A stretch of 64,000 nucleotides of DNA. Origin: Chryseobacterium cheonjiense. Its GTDB lineage: Bacteria > Bacteroidota > Bacteroidia > Flavobacteriales > Weeksellaceae. The notes beneath the pieces are model-generated. The model saw nothing but the letters and a program-made list of their open reading frames with translations, made no database searches and was not told where the DNA came from. How positions within the stretch are numbered: the stretch's first letter is position 1; each line of letters begins with the position of its first letter. The DNA lies in NCBI RefSeq assembly GCF_012927265.1, contig NZ_JABBGF010000001.1, positions 2,230,502-2,294,501 of the forward strand. Reading direction: 5' to 3'. Positions 44,015 to 52,472 of this stretch are shown here, in pieces. Made by a program: the position numbers and the translations under genes.

Positions 44015-44452
44015 TTACAATTTAAACTCTGAAATCCAATTTTCATTTACAACTAGTTGTTTATTCTTTAAAATATCATTTAAGTAATTAATATCTATTG
44101 AATAATCAGAAACTACATAATCACTTTTTGAAAATTCAGAATATGATTTGTAAATAAGTTCTCCCTCATACGAATAACTGATTACTATTTCTTTAGCTCC
44201 ATTTTCTTCATTAATTTTAATTAGTTGTTTACCGTTTATCGAATTTTCCCAATAAAGATTTTCATTTAATTCAATATCAAAATTAATATTAACAATGTAA
44301 GTGAATACTTTCTTTTTGATATTAACAGAAAAAACAGGAAAACAGTATTTATATATTTCTTTTATATTATTTTCTTCAACAAAGGATTTAAATTTCCCAA
44401 TATGTAAATCTTTGGCTTCGTTAAATAATTTATCTATTTCGTTATTATTCAT
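44015..44452 (-). CDS. cognate immunity protein of effector 2 (145 aa)
   Basis: Overlaps the end of the 1,329-residue effector gene by 8 bp, as expected of a cognate immunity gene. It opens MNNNEIDKLFNEAKDLHIGK, then YKYCFPVFSVNIKKKVFTYI, and ends LVVNENWISEFKL. Its last 40 bases are duplicated at about 42600. Cytoplasmic, acidic. No recognised family; pairing is by coupling. Confidence 0.8.
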   Translation of the reverse strand: MNNNEIDKLFNEAKDLHIGKFKSFVEENNIKEIYKYCFPVFSVNIKKKVFTYIVNINFDIELNENLYWENSINGKQLIKINEENGAKEIVISYSYEGELIYKSYSEFSKSDYVVSDYSIDINYLNDILKNKQLVVNENWISEFKL

Positions 44453-47400
44453 AGTTCAAGTTGTTTTCATAGTATTTGATCCATTTTAATCTATCAATTT
44501 CTGATCTAATTAATATATCGTCTGTAGGTAAACTACCAAAAATGTAAGGCTCATCCACAGTATTGCCCCAAATTGCACTTCTTTTCTGATTCATCATGTC
44601 CAAAAATGGCCTATCTTTAGGACCCGGAGTTATGCTGCTTCCAGGTGGGTGGGTATGACCGGAGAATTTGCCATATTTTCCTTGAGTTAATTCATCTAAG
44701 AATTTCTGATTAGGAACTTTTATTACGTTATTCTTACCTCTCATAATTAATCTTCTTGATCCTAAAGTAAACATATTAAACTCATCACCTGTTACATTTG
44801 TAAGCTTTAGCAGATCTTTCATCGAAACACCTTTTTTCGGTAAAAAAGCATAATCTCCAGACTTCGGCAATTTCTCCAAGATGGATAATTGTCTCTTTTT
44901 TAAAGAACTGACAAGCTCTAATGAATAATCTCCAACTTTTTTGCGATCAGATGTATTAATAATATTTCTCTCTTTATTTAAAGTCTGTACTTCATTAGCA
45001 TCTTGAATAGATTGTGATAATTTTTTTCTAATACTTTCTCCATTTTGAGATGAAATGTTTTCAAATATATCACTTTTCGTAGCTTTCACCTTAAAATACT
45101 CAGAAGGAATTTCGCCTTTAATTAAAATTTCCTTATCCCGAACACTATTGTTAAGATCTCTTACGGCATCATCTACTCTTTTTTGATTTTTAGGCGTTGG
45201 ATTTTCCTCAAATCTTTTCATCGCCTGATCTATTTTGGTTTGCAGTTCTGCCTGTACTTTTTCAGGTCTTAAAACCTCTACTTCACTTATTTTACCTGCA
45301 GCAATGTCCGCTTCCAGTCTTTTGATGTCCACTTCAATCACATTGTCGCCATACGTTTTGCCAATACCCGGACCTTCTTCGGAGAAAGAAGTGTAAGGAC
45401 TTTTGCTTTTCATCGGCTCACTTCCTCTTACATGGTCCGAAACAGTAGCACTCCCGTTTTTATCAGCAGGCGTTAGATTGCCTTCTTCATTAATATGAGA
45501 TTTAATTCTTCCTTCTTTTGATCCTTTAGGAGAATAAGGAGTGTTGTCCTGTCTGAATACGCTTTCTTCAAATGTATTTTCTTTTGCCTGAGCCGACTTC
45601 ACATTTTCCTCTTGAATGTTAGATTTTCCTTTACCTTTATCCCTGGCAAAAGGCTGGTCATGCATTCTGTCCGGAACCGTCTGCTCTTCAAAAGGAAGCT
45701 GGTTAAAATTACGTTTTTGTGGTACCGTATTCTTTTTCCTGAAAGGTTCAGTCACCCAGTCCTGTGCTTTTTTATAAGCCGCTTTGAAATTCTGTGCCGC
45801 TTTTATCCAGGTTTCTTTTTTGAAAACAGAAGTTATCTTTCGAGGGATGGAAACAATTTTTGCTTTGAGTCCGTTTCTTGCATTAATGAACATCCGTTTG
45901 CCAAAAGTTCTCGGATTTGTTTTGGCCAGATTTTTTACGGATGCCCCTCCTTTTTGAGAAGCTTTTCCACCGACCATCGCCAGAATAGCCATTCCGGAAT
46001 TGGTAATATCACTTTTCAGCTCACCGGAATTTTTAAATAACACTTCAGCCGTTTTTGCCGTATGGATATCATAAATGTTTTTAATGCCATTGAGTACATT
46101 TAATCCTAATGCGATGGCCCCGATCCAGAACGTGATCGTTCCCATAGTGATGGTTGCTCCTCCGAGCCAGGCCGCTAATGGAGCCAATCCACCTAATGTA
46201 AAAATAGATCCTACGGCAGCTGCCAATGTTAAAATACCCAGTATTCCGGTGATTACCCCTGCAATACCCAGCACTTTATTGGCAATTCCGGCAGCTTTCT
46301 GAAGAATCATTCCTACCGGATCTTGTGAGAAACCTTTCCAATTTGTGAGGTCATCCCATATTCCCTGTATTGAATCTGAAACAGTATGATACCACTCTGC
46401 AGGATTAAGAATAGAATTGATTAATTTGCCTACATCGGTCCAGGTAATGGATGTAATATCGTTCCAAATACCGGAAAAAGCGAGGGTAATAGACATCCAG
46501 AGTCTTTTCAAACCGGTAATCCTGTTCAGGTTTTTGGTCACAAGATTCATTGGTTTTTGTAAGGCATCTTTTCGTTTATTGTTGAAGTTTTCAATCTGGG
46601 CATTTCTGATACTTTCAACATTTTCGCTGATTGAGCTTTGCTGCTCAGACTGGTCATTATCATAATTGGCAGTAACCTGCTCAAATTTATCTTTTAACAG
46701 ATTCTGTTCACCCGGGCTTAATGTCCGGAGAAAAGCGACCTGTTCATCCTGACTTTTTAATTGTGCAAAATCCATTAACAGACGTTCTGAAGGATCAAGC
46801 TCTTTTGGAGACTGCTGAATTTTCTCTTTTTCTTTTTGTGTCAGGCTATTTCGTCCCTCAACAGTCGCCATATTCTTATAGTAAGCATTCTGAGTTTTTG
46901 TCACCTCATTCTCAATGATGTACGAATCCTGCAATAATCCGTCAGCTTCTTTATTTAATTTTTTGCTTTGTGATTCTGCTTCTTTTAATTTTGGATTCAG
47001 CTTTGTTAAGTCATTTTTTGCCTCGGTGTTCTTTTTGGTATCTGCTGCAAGTTTTGCTTTTGATTTTCGCAGAGATGCTCTTGAAGAGAGTGCTTCTTTG
47101 TGCATGGCTGCATTTTTGGCTTTGGCCTGCTGTGCATCCTGGGCCAATTTCTGAACGGTATTTCCTGATTGAGATACCGCCTGATTTATCGTTCCTGCAT
47201 TGGTGTTTAGTTCTTTTAATTTTTGAGTCAGCTTTCCGGAATCGGCATTTTCAGGATCCTGATGCTTCTGCGATCCGCCCAATAAATCGTTGGCTTCCTT
47301 ATTTAAATCGCTTGCTTTGGTTTTATTTTTCTGGTATTCTTCCCGATAGGTTCCTACCTCCTGTTCAACTTTCTGCTGTCTTTTTACTGAAGTATCCAAT

Positions 47401-48434
47401 CCTTTTTCCAGTTGGCTCACCAGATTCTCTTTAGCCTGTACGCTGTCTTCGGATTTCCGGAGGTCATCGTCTGATTTCCGGATCGCTTTTTCAACTTCTT
47501 TTATTTTACTTTTCAGTCCTTTCGCTACATCGTTCTGGGATTTCACCTGCGATTTTGCTTCTACTCCCTGGTCTCTGAACTCCTGTGCGGCAGCAACAAG
47601 TCCCAGGATATTAACTGTTGTCTGTGCATCCGGAGCAACTTCAGCCTGCTCACTGTCAACCGCCTTATCCATTCTTGGCGCAACAACAGGTTTAATATTA
47701 GCCGGAACGACAACTTTTGTTTCTTTTTCTCCTTTGGTTTTTGGATTTAATTTTTTATTGTCGGAATTTCTTTCATTCTTATTATCTTTTCGAGAAGGTG
47801 CAGCCACACTTTTATCCGCAGTCTTTTGTATATTGTTGCTATTAAGATCAGTGATAACCGGTTTAATCTCAGTCTTTTTAATTTCAGCCTTCTTCTCTTT
47901 TGGCTTTTGATTTACAACAGGTTTTGGTGCTTCAGGAATTGGATCAGCCTCCTTTACAATTTCTTTTTGCTCTGTTGTTTTTACCGTATTTACAGGTATT
48001 TTAACCGCCTGATGAACGGCAGCCTGCTCCTGTAAAGTTTTTGGAATATAGTTTCCGGATTTCAGATTGTGGTAATCCTGCACCTGATTAACATTCAGGG
48101 TGGCCATGTATTCTTTTTCCATATTCTTCGTTTCAGGATGGCTGATATTTCCGGTTTGCTGTAAGCTTTCCCGAAGTCTCCCGTACATCACTTCAGAACC
48201 CTGATCATAAATGGTTTGTGAACCGTGAACAGCTGTCACGGTACCATGTGAACCGACCGGTTTTTTATCCGTTTTTGCCCCTGATTTGGTAATCTGACTT
48301 TCAGGCTTTTGGGACTGCATTGCAGCAGCTTTTATTCCCGAAAGGAATCTGGCCATCGGATTTTTGGGTTTTTGTTTTATATTTTGGTTATGATGGGCTT
48401 TTTTGACTGCTTCCACAGGTTTTGGTGCTTTCAT
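44445..48434 (-). CDS. eCIS polymorphic effector with a JAMM/MPN-like C-terminal tip (1,329 aa)
   Basis: Second cargo protein. The first 130 residues parallel effector 1 (AVHGSQTIYDQGSEVMYGRL, ATLNVNQVQDYHNLKSGNYI), consistent with a common loading signal. Residues of about 270-640 are a long coiled-coil region. A hydrophobic stretch near 690-800 (AGVITGILGILTLAAAVGSI, WLGGATITMGTITFWIGAIA) may insert in membranes. A charged linker precedes the tip, whose end carries FSGHTHPPGSSITPGPKDRP (from about residue 1257). That is an H-x-H-P...P-x-x-D pattern similar to JAMM metalloprotease motifs found in some polymorphic toxins. Its immunity gene overlaps the stop. The tip class is tentative. Confidence 0.8.
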   Translation of the reverse strand: MKAPKPVEAVKKAHHNQNIKQKPKNPMARFLSGIKAAAMQSQKPESQITKSGAKTDKKPVGSHGTVTAVHGSQTIYDQGSEVMYGRLRESLQQTGNISHPETKNMEKEYMATLNVNQVQDYHNLKSGNYIPKTLQEQAAVHQAVKIPVNTVKTTEQKEIVKEADPIPEAPKPVVNQKPKEKKAEIKKTEIKPVITDLNSNNIQKTADKSVAAPSRKDNKNERNSDNKKLNPKTKGEKETKVVVPANIKPVVAPRMDKAVDSEQAEVAPDAQTTVNILGLVAAAQEFRDQGVEAKSQVKSQNDVAKGLKSKIKEVEKAIRKSDDDLRKSEDSVQAKENLVSQLEKGLDTSVKRQQKVEQEVGTYREEYQKNKTKASDLNKEANDLLGGSQKHQDPENADSGKLTQKLKELNTNAGTINQAVSQSGNTVQKLAQDAQQAKAKNAAMHKEALSSRASLRKSKAKLAADTKKNTEAKNDLTKLNPKLKEAESQSKKLNKEADGLLQDSYIIENEVTKTQNAYYKNMATVEGRNSLTQKEKEKIQQSPKELDPSERLLMDFAQLKSQDEQVAFLRTLSPGEQNLLKDKFEQVTANYDNDQSEQQSSISENVESIRNAQIENFNNKRKDALQKPMNLVTKNLNRITGLKRLWMSITLAFSGIWNDITSITWTDVGKLINSILNPAEWYHTVSDSIQGIWDDLTNWKGFSQDPVGMILQKAAGIANKVLGIAGVITGILGILTLAAAVGSIFTLGGLAPLAAWLGGATITMGTITFWIGAIALGLNVLNGIKNIYDIHTAKTAEVLFKNSGELKSDITNSGMAILAMVGGKASQKGGASVKNLAKTNPRTFGKRMFINARNGLKAKIVSIPRKITSVFKKETWIKAAQNFKAAYKKAQDWVTEPFRKKNTVPQKRNFNQLPFEEQTVPDRMHDQPFARDKGKGKSNIQEENVKSAQAKENTFEESVFRQDNTPYSPKGSKEGRIKSHINEEGNLTPADKNGSATVSDHVRGSEPMKSKSPYTSFSEEGPGIGKTYGDNVIEVDIKRLEADIAAGKISEVEVLRPEKVQAELQTKIDQAMKRFEENPTPKNQKRVDDAVRDLNNSVRDKEILIKGEIPSEYFKVKATKSDIFENISSQNGESIRKKLSQSIQDANEVQTLNKERNIINTSDRKKVGDYSLELVSSLKKRQLSILEKLPKSGDYAFLPKKGVSMKDLLKLTNVTGDEFNMFTLGSRRLIMRGKNNVIKVPNQKFLDELTQGKYGKFSGHTHPPGSSITPGPKDRPFLDMMNQKRSAIWGNTVDEPYIFGSLPTDDILIRSEIDRLKWIKYYENNLNYE

Positions 48435-48721
48435 GATTTAGTTTTTAATTTCATAATTGGATGTAAAAAGACATACAAAACGCAATTGGAATAATTGCGT
48501 TTTATATACCTGTTGAATGTGAAAAATCATACCCTGGGCGGGAGATTTTTATTAAAGAATGCAAGTAATCAGAAGTGGCATTAGCTATAATGAGAAACAG
48601 GTCATGATGAGGCCACCCCAAGTTTTTATATCTTTTATTTTGATTTCAATTCCGGTTCAAAAATCATATTTTCCGATGAGAAAACCTTAGTTTTTGAACA
48701 ATGGATTCTGTAGCTGCAGTA
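48435..48721 (-). promoter_or_regulatory. long conserved leader of effector 2, with stem-loop and upstream element
   Basis: Homologous to the leader of effector 1. Parts visible: TACTGCAGCTACAGAATC (48704-48721), GATTTTTGAACC about 45 nt later, GACCTGTTTCTCATTATAGC, AATGCCACTTCT, CATTCAACAGGT, and a hairpin AAAACGCAATT / AATTGCGTTTT (48477-48503) about 43 nt before the ATG. The retained hairpin with a changed loop argues for function in RNA. Confidence 0.65.
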
Positions 48722-48773
48722 ATCGTTTTAAAATAATATTACTGTCATGATCTATCCATTTCATAACTTCCGT

Positions 48774-49175
48774 TTATGGGTTGCTTTTCATCTGATCTTC
48801 AGGAAGGCCGATTGTCGGTTCTTCTTTTTTATCAGCCGTTCTATCCGTTCTGACGCCGTATCGGGTTTCGATAAACAGATTTACTGCTTTATCAATCCAG
48901 TTGGGCAGATTGGTAGTGATCATCTTTAAATATTTATCATAACCGTAGCCCAACACAAACAAGATTCCTGTGGAATACCATTTGTCATGCAGCTCGGCCC
49001 TGTTCATAAGGTAACTCATTGTAAATCCGACGATAACAACGATCATCAATGTAATAATGTGTTCCCACGGCTTTTTTTTTTCCTTGTTCTGTATTGAGAT
49101 CAAGACCCTTAATAATCCTCCCGAAAATGCAATGGCAGTTCCGATTAACAGGGCTTTTAAACTATCTAAATTCAT
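48774..49175 (-). CDS. phage-type holin (LydA-like, class with three membrane segments)
   Basis: A 133-residue membrane protein. Hydrophobic segments are at about 7-24 (LLIGTAIAFSGGLLRVLISI), 38-58 (IITLMIVVIVGFTMSYLMN) and 66-80 (WYSTGILFVLGYGYDKYL), with a charged C-terminus. The GG-x-x-R near the first segment and basic KEKKKPWE loop fit LydA/phage holin families. It would form the inner-membrane lesion needed by the signal-less lysozyme at 15345. It is isolated from the lysozyme and spanin by about 33 kb but has the same strand, close to the repressor and effector 2. Confidence 0.82.
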   Translation of the reverse strand: MNLDSLKALLIGTAIAFSGGLLRVLISIQNKEKKKPWEHIITLMIVVIVGFTMSYLMNRAELHDKWYSTGILFVLGYGYDKYLKMITTNLPNWIDKAVNLFIETRYGVRTDRTADKKEEPTIGLPEDQMKSNP

Positions 49176-49234
49176 CTTTTCTCTTATATATATTGATTCA
49201 AATTTTTGATTTTGACACTACTTTCAATGTGTCA

Positions 49235-49426
49235 CTATTCAAGGTCCAGTATGTACATATCATCCAAAAACCTTTTGCTTTTCTGCATGTTTTTGTTTTC
49301 GTCTGTATATGCAAGTTCATCGATAAGATCACCAATGTCTTTTCTGGGATTTTTTACTATTTCTCTGTTTTTCTTTATTTTTTTTCTTCTCTTTTTCATG
49401 GTCTCTGAAATTTTTAAATTGAACAT
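49235..49426 (-). CDS. small basic protein near the holin (63 aa)
   Basis: Opens MFNLKISETMKKRRKKIKKN (a second ATG at 49399 is possible) and ends SKRFLDDMYILDLE. Very basic N-terminal half, acidic C-terminal half. It stands 59 bp upstream of the holin gene on the same strand, so it may be a small regulator or a lysis-timing protein. No family recognised; weak as a gene call. Confidence 0.45.
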   Translation of the reverse strand: MFNLKISETMKKRRKKIKKNREIVKNPRKDIGDLIDELAYTDENKNMQKSKRFLDDMYILDLE

Positions 49427-49690
49427 TGTTTTAATCTTTTAAAACTGATTCATCCAAGTAATTTCTTCCCTAAGCTCATTCTTCAGCTTAAACAACAGTA
49501 ATAAAGCAAAGCGTTTAGCTCGGCATTTACCTTTAAAATAAATTTGGGAAAACTTTCCGGATAACCTTCTGTAAGTATAGTAAGGTTAACTATTTGAATC
49601 AGTGCAGTACTTTCTATGCTAGAATAATTCAGGTCTGATTGATGGTTGTTATCAGTTTTAAAAGATTATTGTTGGCCGGTTGATTATAAT

Positions 49691-49849
49691 CTAACCCTGC
49701 AGAATAATGTTGTATATTGTTCTTTCAGACAAAAACAGCATCTCTGTTAATTCGGTGACAATCACCTTCATCTGCTTATCCTGATTACGTTTTACATAAT
49801 CGATGACAAAATCTTTTCTTTTTTCTACTAATTCTTTGCTACGTTTCAT
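49691..49849 (-). CDS. short helix-turn-helix protein (52 aa)
   Basis: Starts MKRSKELVEKRKDFVIDYVK and ends VIVTELTEMLFLSERTIYNI IL. The segment from TELTEMLFLSERTIYNI is a helix-turn-helix with a resolvase/transposase-like pattern (xxLAxxLxxSxxTIxxI). An A-rich leader precedes the ATG. Such tiny HTH proteins often accompany phage-like loci as regulators. It is the first gene downstream of the leftward promoter at 50567, though 0.7 kb away. Confidence 0.65.
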   Translation of the reverse strand: MKRSKELVEKRKDFVIDYVKRNQDKQMKVIVTELTEMLFLSERTIYNIILQG

Positions 49850-50534
49850 GGTTAAAGTTTTTTATGTTAAAAGTTTTTTTTTGAATTACGTACATCTTCA
49901 ATCTTATTTTCCGGTTGATTAAGTCCATAAGAAATCCTAAAGACCCACTGTAAGCCTTTGATCAGATGTAATTATTATTTAGTTTTTGATTTTTAGAAAA
50001 GTTGATAATCTGATATTCTTACTAAAAAATACCATTCAACATTTCTGCTACATTTTACTTATCGTAAACGTTCATTGATGACTGAAGAGATCAATAATCA
50101 ACAGTTCCGTTTACTGAGAGTAAATTTGTTTAAAGAGCGCAACATTTTTACTGATAACTGTAATTAATCGATATTTTATATGTTAAACAGTAATGTTTGT
50201 CAGGATTTCCGGCTTATTTTGATCATAAACAACCGGAAACAATTAAGACAGCTACCTGATTTCTATGAGAATAAAAGATAAAACGCATTCCATTCAGCAT
50301 AACCTACCACAACATGCACAAAATCTTTTAAAATATAGATTTAAAAACGCACTTTTTACATTTTTAAGATTAGAAATATTTCATTTGTTCTTATCAGCGC
50401 CAGATAAAACAATAGATGAGAAATTCTAACCATCATGGCTATTAAGCCTGAAAACTGCATTTAATGTATTGATTTCAAATTTATACCACGTTTTTAAAAC
50501 ATTAAATAAAAATTCAATCATCAATATTATTTTG
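49850..50534. other. 0.7-kb non-coding region between the repressor promoter and the HTH gene
   Basis: AT-rich sequence with no convincing gene on either strand (the longest minus-strand ORF near the promoter is 31 codons, 50426-50521, without a ribosome-binding context). If the leftward promoter at 50567 is used, this is a long untranslated leader; it could also hold a small RNA. No repeat family seen elsewhere in the window is recognised here. Confidence 0.45.
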
Positions 50535-50542
50535 TATATTTG
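50535..50542 (+). promoter_or_regulatory. -7 box of the repressor gene promoter
   Basis: TATATTTG, a perfect TAnnTTTG -7 motif, 110 bp upstream of the repressor start. A clear -33 TTG is not visible. The predicted start of transcription (about 50548) is inside the footprint of the opposing promoter. Confidence 0.55.
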
Positions 50543-50566
50543 CAGTGTTCCATCTTAACCGCGAGA

Positions 50567-50597
50567 CAAATATACGAACAATGTTCGCTTTTCAAAA
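50567..50597 (-). promoter_or_regulatory. leftward promoter with palindromic operator in its spacer
   Basis: Minus strand: TTTTG (50597-50593), an 18-nt spacer, then TATATTTG (50574-50567), a near-ideal Bacteroidetes promoter. The spacer contains the perfect inverted repeat CGAAC-AAT-GTTCG (50575-50587). A dimeric repressor bound there would exclude RNA polymerase. The adjacent S24-type repressor is the obvious candidate. The promoter faces the HTH gene, holin and effectors. Confidence 0.7.
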
Positions 50598-50651
50598 TTT
50601 ATTTGTGAATATTTTTGTATTATTTTACTAAATAACTATAAACACATCAAA

Positions 50652-51317
50652 ATGAACTATTTAGAATTCAAAGAGATTAGAAAAAAACTCAATATGAAGC
50701 AGGCAGAGATCGCAAAATCTATTGGAGTTGGCACCAGGGCCGTACAATACTGGGAAAAAGGCGAACGAAAGATCCCGGAAACTACTGCTTATTTTGTGAC
50801 CAATTTACTTCTGGACCAGGAAAAGAAACAAAGTGAAGACAGCGCGTCACCACTCGCTTTTTCAGATCTGAAAATAATGAACGTTCCGCTTGCCAACCAA
50901 TATGCACAGGCTGGCTATCTGAGCAGATTTGCAGATGAAGAATATATAGAAAGCTTACCTACAATCCCTTTTACCGATGATGTAGAACACCGTGGCGAAT
51001 ACATGTGTTTTGAAGTAAGAGGAGACAGCATGGACGACGGGTCCTACGAAAGCTATCTTGAAGGTGATATTATCTTATGCAGAAATATCCGGCAGGATTA
51101 CTGGATGAGCAAGCTGCATTATGATAAATGGGATTTTGTAATCGTTCACAAAGAGAAAGGCATCCTGGTAAAGCGTATCATCAACCATGATGTTGAGAAA
51201 GGCATTATCACGCTTCATTCTCTTAATGAATATTACGATGATTTCGAAATCCATCTTGATGATGTTGCCAAACTGTTCAATATCATCAGTACAAGACGTA
51301 AAAACAACAGAAGATAA
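50652..51317 (+). CDS. XRE/S24-family self-cleaving repressor (LexA/CI-like)
   Basis: A 221-residue repressor. An N-terminal XRE helix-turn-helix (MKQAEIAKSIGVGTRAVQYW, about residues 15-34) is joined to a C-terminal S24 peptidase domain. All autocleavage elements are present: Ala87-Gly88 in YAQAGYL, Ser126 in VRGDSMDDG, Lys174 in ILVKRIIN. Spacing matches LexA and phage CI. RecA-stimulated self-cleavage under DNA damage should therefore relieve repression. It is the only plus-strand gene inside the eCIS region and faces a leftward promoter bearing a palindrome, which it probably controls. It is likely the master switch for particle and lysis gene expression. Confidence 0.93.
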   Translation: MNYLEFKEIRKKLNMKQAEIAKSIGVGTRAVQYWEKGERKIPETTAYFVTNLLLDQEKKQSEDSASPLAFSDLKIMNVPLANQYAQAGYLSRFADEEYIESLPTIPFTDDVEHRGEYMCFEVRGDSMDDGSYESYLEGDIILCRNIRQDYWMSKLHYDKWDFVIVHKEKGILVKRIINHDVEKGIITLHSLNEYYDDFEIHLDDVAKLFNIISTRRKNNRR

Positions 51318-51325
51318 CTGAAACC

Positions 51326-51373
51326 GTCTGACTTAGTAAAGTCTTCTGCTTTGAAGATGTTATTAAGTCAGAC
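51326..51373. terminator. bidirectional terminator between repressor and baseplate operon
   Basis: GTCTGACTTA / TAAGTCAGAC stem enclosing an inner TCTTC/GAAGA hairpin. It lies between the converging ends of the repressor gene and the 312-residue gene. T-tracts are modest. Confidence 0.65.
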
Positions 51374-51386
51374 AGATAATTTCAGC

Positions 51387-52325
51387 TTATACTGCATTAC
51401 AATTAAACGAAGTTGAAACCCCTGTTATTAAACCTGTTGATGGGTTTACATCATAAATTTTACTTCTGTTATAACTTTCGAATCTTATCCATTTAATTCC
51501 CATATCTTTAAATCCGCTGCTTGCGGCACCTGTTTCAAAACTCCCCAGATTTGCAGGAGTTGCAGGAGTTATACCGTCACTCAGGTAAATATAGCTTCCT
51601 ACTTGCGGGACAGACGTTGTGAGATTAATCGCTTTCTGCAACGGACTTTCTGTCCAGCAGATGCTTGCTCCTACTTCATTGCTATTGGTAGGGCTCTTAA
51701 ATTTCCCCGAAACACAAAAAGCATCATCAAAAGCGTAAGGCGCCTTTTTAGCAATCCAACGTTTAGATTGAAACCTAATTACATTAGACCATATTGAAAC
51801 TCCGGAAGGAGATTCACAGTGGCTTCTTGCCCTGATATAAAGCACCGTATTGTCGGGAATATTTCCGCCATTCATATAAACATATTCCTGCGGAGAATAG
51901 TCGAAATCTACTTTAAAATGAATAATATTTTTAAAGCCTATATCAGTAGCGATCTGATATTCCGGTGTGGCAAGATTGGTGGTATCTACTGTATAATCCA
52001 TCACAATCTGACCGTCGTCAAGCACATCTACTTTATTAATAGTCGGCTCTTTGCATACCGAACCGCTGCAGTTGCCGATCCTGAAAAAACTCGTTTTCCT
52101 GGTAACAACTCCTGAAGCCGTTAATTCTATAACCAGCTCGTATTCTCCCGGTGTCTGAATTTCAGGAAGCGTTACCAAACTTCCACTAGACGGCACCGGA
52201 TATACAGATTGCACCGTATACGGATCTGCAGAACCTTTAATTTTGTAGTAAGCAGTTACAACCGTTACCGGAGCGGAAGATGTATAATTTATGTTAAATG
52301 AAATATTACATGTTGCTATTGCCAT
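51387..52325 (-). CDS. eCIS surface/baseplate accessory with Fn3-like domains (312 aa)
   Basis: Beta-rich protein with two apparent Fn3/Ig-like units. ITYTSSAP-like strands with YYKIKGSADPYTVQSVYPVP make the first, and PTINKVDVLDDGQIVMDYTV to NTVLYIRARSHCESPSGVSI the second. The C-terminal region has SYIYLSDGITPATPANLGSF and GIKWIRFESYNRSKIYDVNP. No signal peptide, as expected of a particle component assembled in the cytoplasm. It is the last gene of the baseplate operon, just downstream of the 873-residue protein. Specific function unknown; probably decorates the baseplate. Confidence 0.75.
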   Translation of the reverse strand: MAIATCNISFNINYTSSAPVTVVTAYYKIKGSADPYTVQSVYPVPSSGSLVTLPEIQTPGEYELVIELTASGVVTRKTSFFRIGNCSGSVCKEPTINKVDVLDDGQIVMDYTVDTTNLATPEYQIATDIGFKNIIHFKVDFDYSPQEYVYMNGGNIPDNTVLYIRARSHCESPSGVSIWSNVIRFQSKRWIAKKAPYAFDDAFCVSGKFKSPTNSNEVGASICWTESPLQKAINLTTSVPQVGSYIYLSDGITPATPANLGSFETGAASSGFKDMGIKWIRFESYNRSKIYDVNPSTGLITGVSTSFNCNAV

Positions 52326-52472
52326 TATATTTTATTTTTTTGTTATTTTTCTTGATATGAAAGAGGTGCTAATGAATCCTGAAGATTAATAACACCCCTT
52401 TACAATGCTAAAGATTTGCTTTGAGAGGCAGTTCTTTTTACTTCTTATGGTATACTATATTAATAATGGTAA

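Noticed and set aside
50426..50521. 31-codon minus-strand frame just inside the leftward promoter
   Set aside because: No ribosome-binding context and no recognisable product; too short to support.
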